From Lachnospiraceae bacterium (GTDB lineage Bacteria > Bacillota > Clostridia > Lachnospirales > Lachnospiraceae): a stretch of DNA of 33,455 nt. Numbering within the stretch: position 1 is the stretch's first letter; every line of letters begins with the position of its first letter. Under the pieces are notes generated by a model. It was not told the DNA's origin. It was given only the letters and a program-made list of their open reading frames with translations, and made no database searches. Where the stretch lies: the NCBI GenBank assembly GCA_029067805.1, contig JAIEDW010000337.1, positions 1 through 33,455 of the forward strand. Direction: 5' to 3'. The translations under genes were made by a program, and so were the position numbers. This document shows, one piece after another, positions 26,501 to 33,455 of the stretch.

Positions 26501-28315
26501 GTGAAATTTATGGAAAATTTTGGGAAAAAGATGGCTCCGAGAAAGAGCTTTGACACGGAAAACTGGTTTATAGAGAGTTACCGCAGATACCAAGGGCACC
26601 CGATGAAGATTTTGCTTTCTTTGTATCGGGGAAATTATCACAAGTTTGTCTTGGCGGTTATCTGTTTTTTTATCAAACATGCCTGTGTGTGGGTGCTGCC
26701 GATTGTGACGGCAAATATTATTAATGATGTAACTTCCGGTAATCCCGATACGATAAAAAACATCGTATTTTACACGATTTTTGAGGCAGTTTTAATCGGA
26801 ATCAATGTGCCGATGAATTATCTCTATACTGCTTACAAAAGTCTTGCCACGCGCTATGTGGAAACGGGATTGCGAAAGGCGCTCGTGCGAAAGCTTCAGC
26901 AGTTGTCCATCGCGTATCATGTGGAAACACAGTCGGGGCGGCTGCACTCGAAAATAATGCGTGATGTGGAGGCTGTGGAGACGCTTTCCACACAGATGTT
27001 TTTAAGTATGTTAAATATTGCGATCAATATTGCGGTTGCGCTTGTGGTAACAGGCACGAAAAGTAAAACAGTGCTTGTGTTTTTTGTGTTTGCGGCGCCC
27101 GTGGCGGCAATCACGATGGTATCTTTTCGCAACGTTATGAGAAAGCGCAATACAGAGTTTCGTAAAGAGATGGAGGAAACGTCGGCGCGGATTATGGAGA
27201 TGGTCCAGCTTGTGCCCGTGACCAGAGCGCACGCACTGGAGGACAAGGAAGCTCAAAAGATGAGCGGACAGCTTCTTACAGTGGCGGAAAAAGGCTATCG
27301 GCTTGACGTTGTACAGGCGCTCTTTGGATCTGTCGGCTGGGCAGTCTTTCAGATTTTTCAAGTTGTCTGCCTTGCCTTTACGGGATATCTTGCCGTTACG
27401 GGAAGCATCAAAGTCGGAGATATCACGTTGTATCAAAGTTACTTTGCGACTGTGGTCAATCAGGTGTCCGCGATTGTAACGCTTCTTCCGACAATCACCA
27501 AGGGAATCGAGTCCGTAAACTCAATTGGTGAGGTGCTCTTATCCGAAGATGTGGAGCAGAACGAAGGAAAAGAAAAACTCGAAACCGTGGAAGGCGTCTT
27601 TGATTTTCAAAATGTCAGCTTTCACTATAAAAATAACGAAAACAGCGTGCTTGAAAATTTTAATCTGCATGTGGAGCAGGGAGAAACAATCGCTTTTGTT
27701 GGCGAATCGGGAGCCGGAAAGTCAACGATATTAAATTTGGTCATCGGCTTTCATATGGCAGAGCATGGAACGCTGCTTTTGGACGGACACGATATCAGCA
27801 AGATTGACTTGCGAACATACAGACAGCATCTTGCCGTGGTGCCGCAGACATCGATCCTTTTTTCGGGAACCATCAGAGAAAATATTACTTATGGCTGTGA
27901 AAATGTGAGTGAGGAAAGTCTGCGTGAAGTGGTTAAGGCGGCAAATCTTGCAGAATTGATCGAGAGTCTGCCGAAAGGACTTGACACACAGGTTGGCGAG
28001 CATGGCGGAAAGCTTTCTGGCGGGCAAAGACAGCGCATTGCGATTGCGAGGGCGTTAATCCGAAATCCGAAGATTATTGTGCTGGATGAGGCGACTTCCG
28101 CGCTTGACAGCATTTCGGAGAAAATGATACAGGAGGCAGTCAACAATCTGGTAAAGGGAAGGACAACCTTTATCGTGGCGCACAGACTTTCAACCATTCG
28201 AGAAGCGGATAAGATTGCCGTGATCGCAAACGGCGGCTGTGTGGAATACGGTACATACGAGGAACTGATGGAGCTGAAAGGCGAATTTTATCGTATGAAG
28301 GTTATTCAGAGTTAA
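26501..28315 (+). CDS. ABC transporter, fused permease/ATP-binding protein
   Basis: N-terminal six-TM exporter domain; Walker A GESGAGKST, LSGGQRQRIAIARAL, DEATSALDSISE. GTG 26501 or ATG 26510 start. Confidence 0.94.
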   Translation: MKFMENFGKKMAPRKSFDTENWFIESYRRYQGHPMKILLSLYRGNYHKFVLAVICFFIKHACVWVLPIVTANIINDVTSGNPDTIKNIVFYTIFEAVLIGINVPMNYLYTAYKSLATRYVETGLRKALVRKLQQLSIAYHVETQSGRLHSKIMRDVEAVETLSTQMFLSMLNIAINIAVALVVTGTKSKTVLVFFVFAAPVAAITMVSFRNVMRKRNTEFRKEMEETSARIMEMVQLVPVTRAHALEDKEAQKMSGQLLTVAEKGYRLDVVQALFGSVGWAVFQIFQVVCLAFTGYLAVTGSIKVGDITLYQSYFATVVNQVSAIVTLLPTITKGIESVNSIGEVLLSEDVEQNEGKEKLETVEGVFDFQNVSFHYKNNENSVLENFNLHVEQGETIAFVGESGAGKSTILNLVIGFHMAEHGTLLLDGHDISKIDLRTYRQHLAVVPQTSILFSGTIRENITYGCENVSEESLREVVKAANLAELIESLPKGLDTQVGEHGGKLSGGQRQRIAIARALIRNPKIIVLDEATSALDSISEKMIQEAVNNLVKGRTTFIVAHRLSTIREADKIAVIANGGCVEYGTYEELMELKGEFYRMKVIQS

Positions 28316-28338
28316 GAGCGGAAGGGAGATTGATAAAG

Positions 28339-28584
28339 ATGAAGAAGTTATTGGCAGGTATCATGTCAGCAGTGGGAGTTGTCACTTTGGGATTTGGTGT
28401 TGTTTCCATGACAAAGAAAGTAATTACTTACTCGATTACAGGGGCGGACGGACCGACAGCGGTCTTTGTTGCGGGAAAGTTCGGAAACGGGTTTGCATGG
28501 GCAATAACAGCGGTAGGTACTGTGCTGTTGGGAACGGCGTGTGCTTTGTTTGTGAGTGTGAGAAAGAAAGGAACAGAAAAATGA
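28339..28584 (+). CDS. Small two-TM protein with decarboxylase-beta-like GADGPT motif
   Basis: About 81 aa: LLAGIMSAVGVVTLGFGVVSM...YSITGADGPTAVFVAGKFGNGFAWAITAVGTVLLGTACALFV. Good SD; 4-nt ATGA overlap with the next gene. Confidence 0.7.
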   Translation: MKKLLAGIMSAVGVVTLGFGVVSMTKKVITYSITGADGPTAVFVAGKFGNGFAWAITAVGTVLLGTACALFVSVRKKGTEK

Positions 28585-29009
28585 GTGAACAGAAGATAAA
28601 ACCATATATTCGGAATGCGAAATATTATGAAACAGATCAGATGCGTATTATCCACCATTCCAACTATATTCGCTGGATGGAGGAAGCAAGGATTGACTAC
28701 TTTGGTCAAATGGGGATATCCTGTGGAAAATTAGAAGAAATGGGTATCATCATTCCTGTAGTTTCCGTATCGTGTCAATACAGAAATATGGTACACTTTG
28801 ATGAAGACGCTATCATAGAGGTAAAGGTTGAAAAATATACGGGCGTGAAGCTTGATTTATCCTATACGATTACCAATGCCGTAACTGGTGTGCTTTGCAC
28901 CACGGGGACAAGTTCCCATTGTTTTCTCAACAACGAATATCGTGTTGTCTGGTTAAAAAAGGAATATCCCGAGATTGATGCAATGTTTCGAAAAATGGTT
29001 ATGCTGTAA
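28581..29009 (+). CDS. Acyl-CoA thioesterase, 4HBT/YbgC family
   Basis: Start at 28581: RNAKYYETDQMRIIHHSNYIRWMEEARIDYF is the canonical 4HBT motif. Confidence 0.9.
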   Translation: MSEQKIKPYIRNAKYYETDQMRIIHHSNYIRWMEEARIDYFGQMGISCGKLEEMGIIIPVVSVSCQYRNMVHFDEDAIIEVKVEKYTGVKLDLSYTITNAVTGVLCTTGTSSHCFLNNEYRVVWLKKEYPEIDAMFRKMVML

Positions 29010-29034
29010 AAAAGACAGACATAAAGGAGATTGC

Positions 29035-30000
29035 ATGGAAACACTCAAAAAAAGCTTCAAAATATCGGTCGCCACTGTGCTTGCGATTGCGCTTGCGGAC
29101 AGACTGGGATTAAAGTATTCGGCTACGGCGGGTATTATCACTGTGTTAAGTATTCAAAATACAAAGCGCGAAACGATTTGGACTGCGCTGCGGCGGGCGG
29201 GGGCGTTAATCTGTGCATTTCTTTTGGCAGCGTTGTGTTTTTACATGGTGGGATATAATGTTGCGGCTTTTGCAATCTATCTTTTTTTCTTTGCCCTGTT
29301 TTGTTTTTCGACAGGCTGGGTGGAAGCGCTTGCGATGGTTTCCGTGCTTGTGACGCATTTTCTCACGGAAAAAAACATGTCGATGGAGAGCCTCATCAAT
29401 GAAGTGTTGCTGTTTTTCATCGGAACTTTGTTCGGCGTCCTTGTGAACCTGCATCTGCACAGAAAAAAGCATCAATTTACAATACTTTCGGATGAGGTTG
29501 ACCGTCAGATTAAGGGGATTTTGCACCGGATGTCCGAATGGCTTCCCAGAGAAGATCGCGGCGATTATCAGAGCGACTGTTTTGAACAGCTTGATGATGC
29601 ATTGTCCGAGGCGAAGCTATGCGCGATCAACAATTACAATAATTCCATGTTTTCGAGTGATACCGATGAGATTGACTACATCAAAATGCGCGAGGAGCAG
29701 AGCGTTATTTTGAAGGAAGTTTATAAAAATATCAAAGGACTGAAATATCTTCCGCAACAGGCGGTTCAGGTAGCCGCACTAATTAGGAAAATTGAGGAAG
29801 GATATCACCGTGAGAATACGGTGGAGGGACTGTTGGCAAAGACTGACGCATTCCTAAAACGTATGGCGACGCGCCCGCTGCCGCAGACAAGAGAGGAATT
29901 TGAGGCGAGGGCAGTTTTGTTTTATATTTTAAAACAATTGGAAAATGTGTTGTGGTTAAAGTATGATTTCATAATGAACAGACAGAAAAAACAGGCGTAA
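29035..30000 (+). CDS. Aromatic acid exporter (ArAE/FUSC-like) family membrane protein
   Basis: METLKKSFKISVATVLAIALADRLGLKYSATAGIITVLSIQNTKRETIWTALRRAGA, several TM segments and a soluble C-terminal helical domain. Confidence 0.85.
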   Translation: METLKKSFKISVATVLAIALADRLGLKYSATAGIITVLSIQNTKRETIWTALRRAGALICAFLLAALCFYMVGYNVAAFAIYLFFFALFCFSTGWVEALAMVSVLVTHFLTEKNMSMESLINEVLLFFIGTLFGVLVNLHLHRKKHQFTILSDEVDRQIKGILHRMSEWLPREDRGDYQSDCFEQLDDALSEAKLCAINNYNNSMFSSDTDEIDYIKMREEQSVILKEVYKNIKGLKYLPQQAVQVAALIRKIEEGYHRENTVEGLLAKTDAFLKRMATRPLPQTREEFEARAVLFYILKQLENVLWLKYDFIMNRQKKQA

Positions 30001-30053
30001 ACGATAACGTGCATACAGCATTTGTCTGCACGCACAGAGAAAAGGAGTAGGAT

Positions 30054-30470
30054 ATGGGATATATCGAAGAAACGAATGAATTAAAGCTGGATTTTAAAAA
30101 AATTGCGGGTATGAAGGGACAGGAAGTGCTTCCGGTTGCCATTCAGAATGCAGATACGAACGAGGTGATCCTTGTTGCCTATACAAACGAGGAGGCGCTT
30201 CTTGAGTCGATAAAACTGCGCCGTCTGGTACTTTGGAGCACATCACGCAATGAACTTTGGCATAAAGGAAAAACCTCCGGAAACGAATTTGAACTTTTGG
30301 AGATTTTTGTGAACTGCGAACAAAATTCGCTTGTTTATAAGGTGCGCCCGTTGAACGGAAACATATGTCATACATCCTATAACGGTGTGGCAAATAACTG
30401 TTTCTATAGGCGGCTCGATATGGAGCGTATGGAGCTTGTGAACCTAAATGAACAGGAAAATTTGGAATAA
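30054..30470 (+). CDS. Phosphoribosyl-AMP cyclohydrolase (HisI)-like protein
   Basis: EVLPVAIQNADTNEVILVAYTNEEALLESIKLRRLVLWSTSRNELWHKGKTSGN...CHTSYNGVANNCFYRRL. The Asp metal-binding motif is altered. Confidence 0.85.
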   Translation: MGYIEETNELKLDFKKIAGMKGQEVLPVAIQNADTNEVILVAYTNEEALLESIKLRRLVLWSTSRNELWHKGKTSGNEFELLEIFVNCEQNSLVYKVRPLNGNICHTSYNGVANNCFYRRLDMERMELVNLNEQENLE

Positions 30471-30485
30471 AGAATATAAAATCAG

Positions 30486-30515
30486 TTGACAGAAAAAGGC
30501 AATAAAGGTTATACT
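30486..30515 (+). promoter_or_regulatory. Strong sigma-A promoter of surface protein gene
   Basis: TTGACA (30486-30491), 18 nt spacer, TATACT (30510-30515). Confidence 0.65.
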
Positions 30516-30574
30516 CTGTTAATGTGTAACGCGCAACAAGAAACATAGTACATAGAAAGGATCTCATACAGAAT

Positions 30575-33455
30575 ATGAAAAAAATAAAGGCATATGCAAA
30601 AACAACACTCTGCATAGCGATGAGTGCGGCAATGTTGTTTATGGACATGGGGACACCGGTATTTGCAGCAGAGGATACGCAGCAGGAGGAAACAGAACAA
30701 GCGCAGGAAATACAGGATGAAGAATTTATAGAATATGACAGTACAGAGTTGGACGAAACAGAAACTGCCACAGTACAGACAACAGCAGAAGAGGAAAGAA
30801 CAGAAGAAATAAAGACAGAGGAAATGACACCGGAAGAGGTTTTTACGGAAGAACTGTCAATAGAAGAAGCGGAAACCGAAACGGAAGTCGAAGAAAGCGT
30901 ACAAAATCTGGCATCTTCAGGCGCAGATATTGCACATGGTGAGTATAAGGAAAATGGAAGTAATCTTACATGGGTGATTGACAAAAATGGTAAGCTGACC
31001 GTGGAAGGAATAGGAGATTTTGCAGAAATTCAGTACAAGCCATGGCACGAAAATGCAAAAGATATTAAGTCAGCCGTTATAAAGGTAACAGGTTTGGGAA
31101 ATGCCCGTAATATGTTTGCCGATTGCGAGAATTTGAAGAGCGTGGATTTCAGCGGATGGCACATGAGCAGCGTTACAGATATGCGTGAAATGTTTTTCGG
31201 ATGCGAAAAACTGACAAGTTTGGACTTCAGTGGTTGTGACATGAGTAACGTAAAAAATATGAGTAACATGTTTGAACATTGCACGAGTTTGATAAGTGTG
31301 GATTTTAAGGGCTTTAATACAAACCGTGTTACTGATATGAGTGAAATGTTTTTGGATTGCTTTAATCTCAAAAGTGTAAATTTTAGCAGTTTCAACACAA
31401 GAAACGTTACTGATATGAAATGTATGTTTTTTAATTGCCACAGTTTGACCAGTTTGGATTTAAGCGGTTTCGATACAAGCAATGTTTACGATATGCAGTA
31501 TATGTTTTGCGGATGCTACAAGCTGACCAGTTTGGATTTGAGCAGTTTTAATACAAGTCGTGTGAGGGAAGGAACAGGGTTGGTGGAAACCGATAGAGCT
31601 TATGCTCTCACGAAAATTTACACCCCGCGGAACTTAAATGTATCGGTTGCTTTAGACGGAGACTGGTACGATGTGAACGGCAACACTTACACGGAACTTC
31701 CTAAAGGGCGGGCGGATTCTATACTGTTATGCAAAAATACGAAGCCTCAGAGCGTCATAGCATATATTACTGCCCAAAAGACAAAGACAGTTTACGTCTG
31801 TGGTGAAACATTGGATATCAATGATATTACCGTTACCTATTATGGTGCGGACGCAACGATAAAAAAGCTTGCGCAGACGGAATATACGACCAATGTTTCT
31901 CAAATCAGCATGGAAACACCGGGGGAAAAGACATTGACCGTAACCTACAAGCCTTCCGGAGGAGAAACGCTGACCGCAGATATTCCCATCATTGTAAAGA
32001 GTACAGTAAAAATCTCCGGAATTGAGATCAAGAACAGAGCTTATGATAAACGCCCTGTATCATACACAGGAACAGCGAAAGTTGAATCAGACGGCACAGA
32101 TGTGACCGGAACAGTCAAATTAAATTATACCTATAGCGGCACGCAGGCGGATGGAAGCGCATACTCAAACACGAAGAAAGCGCCTGTCAACGCCGGAAAC
32201 TATAAGCTGACCGTTTCTGTTTCGGAAGATAATGATGATTACACAGGCAGTGTGGAATATTCGTTTACAATTACAAAAGCGCCCCTCATAGTTACGGCAT
32301 GCGATTTAGGACTAAAAACCGGCGCATCCCTTCCGCAAGAAAAGGATTACAAATACGGAACCACCGGACTACTTGAAGGCGACAATCTGATCACGGAGCC
32401 GAAGATTACATGTAATGTTGTTAATACCACAACAGCAGGAACTTATATCATTACTGTTTCCGGCGCGGACGCAGGCATGAACTATACGATTACATACCAA
32501 AATGGCACGCTGACTGTTAATGAAAATGGCGAAACTGCAGAATACTATACCGTTACTTTCAGTTTGTCAGGACATGGAAGCAATATAACAAATACGGGCA
32601 TTAAAGGCGGCAGTTTGCTCAAAAAGCCACAGGATCCATTGGCAAAGGGTTACACGTTCACAGGTTGGTACAAAGATCCAATTTGTACTCATTTATGGGA
32701 TTTCGACAATGACACATTAGAGGCCGACACCATAATCTATGCAGGCTGGACAGCAAACGATACAGACGATGATGATGACTGGAAAGACAAGGACGATTCC
32801 TCGTATTCATACAGTAAGCGGACAGACTTAGAATCTGTTGCAACAATAGCAGATATCAAAGCAAAGGTTTATGATGGTGACGCATATGAACCTGTTGTCA
32901 AGGTAACGGCAACGATAGACGGAAAGAAGACAACACTGACAGAGGGCGCAGACTATCGCGTGCTCTACCAGAATAATACTGACGCAGGCGAGGGAAAGGT
33001 CATTGTCAAAGGAAATGGTATCTATAAGGGACGGATTGATAAACCCTTCACAATTACGAAAAAGCCGGTAAAGAAACTTAAAATTCTTACAGGCGATGTT
33101 TTAGAAAATGCCAACTTGTCAACGTTTCCCATTTACGTTTATGACGGTACAAAACGCTTACAGCAGGGGAAAGATTATACACTTTCCAATCAAAAGTCCA
33201 CAAAACCAGGTGTTGTACAAGTAGATGTGACAGGTGTCAATAACTATGATGGTGTGGTGATCGCAAAATTTAATCAACAGGAGAACGGCACACAGCTTAT
33301 CACCGCAGAAAACGTAAAACTCGACAAAACAATCGTAGCATACACCGGAAAAGCAGTTAAACCCGAAGTGACGGTAACCGTAAATGGTGGAACGCTTACA
33401 AACAAAGATTACAAAGTGCAATACCAGAACAACAAGGACGCCGGAACCGCTTATG
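30575..33455 (+). CDS. BspA-family leucine-rich-repeat (DUF285) surface protein with Ig-like/MBG and InlB B-repeat-type domains; 3' end outside window
   Basis: Frame read manually from ATG 30575 (SD gaaagg) with no stop to the window end (at least 960 codons). Signal peptide MKKIKAYAKTTLCIAMSAAMLFMDMGTPVFAAED; Glu/Thr-rich linker; DUF285 repeats; GYTFTGWYKDPICTHLWDFDNDTLEADTIIYAGW (InlB B repeat). Absent from the ORF track because it has no stop in the window. Confidence 0.9.
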   Translation, partial: MKKIKAYAKTTLCIAMSAAMLFMDMGTPVFAAEDTQQEETEQAQEIQDEEFIEYDSTELDETETATVQTTAEEERTEEIKTEEMTPEEVFTEELSIEEAETETEVEESVQNLASSGADIAHGEYKENGSNLTWVIDKNGKLTVEGIGDFAEIQYKPWHENAKDIKSAVIKVTGLGNARNMFADCENLKSVDFSGWHMSSVTDMREMFFGCEKLTSLDFSGCDMSNVKNMSNMFEHCTSLISVDFKGFNTNRVTDMSEMFLDCFNLKSVNFSSFNTRNVTDMKCMFFNCHSLTSLDLSGFDTSNVYDMQYMFCGCYKLTSLDLSSFNTSRVREGTGLVETDRAYALTKIYTPRNLNVSVALDGDWYDVNGNTYTELPKGRADSILLCKNTKPQSVIAYITAQKTKTVYVCGETLDINDITVTYYGADATIKKLAQTEYTTNVSQISMETPGEKTLTVTYKPSGGETLTADIPIIVKSTVKISGIEIKNRAYDKRPVSYTGTAKVESDGTDVTGTVKLNYTYSGTQADGSAYSNTKKAPVNAGNYKLTVSVSEDNDDYTGSVEYSFTITKAPLIVTACDLGLKTGASLPQEKDYKYGTTGLLEGDNLITEPKITCNVVNTTTAGTYIITVSGADAGMNYTITYQNGTLTVNENGETAEYYTVTFSLSGHGSNITNTGIKGGSLLKKPQDPLAKGYTFTGWYKDPICTHLWDFDNDTLEADTIIYAGWTANDTDDDDDWKDKDDSSYSYSKRTDLESVATIADIKAKVYDGDAYEPVVKVTATIDGKKTTLTEGADYRVLYQNNTDAGEGKVIVKGNGIYKGRIDKPFTITKKPVKKLKILTGDVLENANLSTFPIYVYDGTKRLQQGKDYTLSNQKSTKPGVVQVDVTGVNNYDGVVIAKFNQQENGTQLITAENVKLDKTIVAYTGKAVKPEVTVTVNGGTLTNKDYKVQYQNNKDAGTAY
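31112..31564 (+). repeat. Five full and one partial 26-aa (78-nt) BspA-like LRR repeats
   Basis: Repeat starts at 31112, 31190, 31268, 31346, 31424 and 31502: MFxxCxxLxSxDFSGxxxSxVTDMxx. Confidence 0.85.

Noticed and set aside
30094-30984. 296-aa minus-strand ORF, Ser/Val/Cys-rich
   Set aside because: Antisense to hisI-like and the surface-protein N-terminus. Composition mirrors the Glu/Thr-rich codons (gaa/aca) on the other strand, with no recognisable domain.
31030-31482. Minus-strand ORFs (150 and 123 aa) with apparent repeats
   Set aside because: Repeat pattern is the reverse complement of the 78-nt BspA repeats on the plus strand; a by-product of that gene.
1-33455. CRISPR arrays, tRNA/rRNA genes, transposases, prophage genes
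   Set aside because: I looked for direct repeats with spacers, cloverleaf-like sequences and DDE/recombinase signatures by eye and found none. A tool scan would be needed to exclude weak cases.

Overview
The window is Lachnospiraceae-like chromosomal backbone. This assignment comes from the gene families and gene order; no search was run. Recognisable genes in order: FakA/YloV C-terminus (cut by the window edge), recG, degV; pta (minus); a type IIA topoisomerase B/A pair; rsmD, coaD, a coiled-coil protein, an N-acetylmuramoyl-L-alanine amidase, ylbJ (minus), an RsuA-family pseudouridine synthase and a YgiQ-family radical SAM protein; rplS, lepB, rbgA, lepB, rnhB, a FliK-like gene, a FlhB-C-like gene and yraN; then pgeF, an ABC exporter, a microprotein, a 4HBT thioesterase, an aromatic-acid exporter and a hisI-like gene. 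The last gene is a large BspA-like LRR surface protein that runs off the right edge and is missing from the supplied ORF track. The most accessory-looking stretch is about 3.75-7.4 kb, between degV and pta. It holds an autoregulated-looking HTH/DUF4268 cassette, a GyrI-like protein and a small TM protein, plus several gene relics: a frameshifted small ORF, a frameshifted N6-adenine methyltransferase fragment, and a start-less RelE toxin beside its intact antitoxin-like partner. Other points of interest are a FliK-C/FlhB-C-like pair outside any flagellar locus, a microprotein carrying the decarboxylase beta-subunit GADGPT motif, a HisI paralog with altered metal-site residues, a consensus-quality cre box downstream of the pta promoter, and a topoisomerase A subunit without a GyrA box. 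I found no CRISPR array, tRNA, rRNA or intact transposase.
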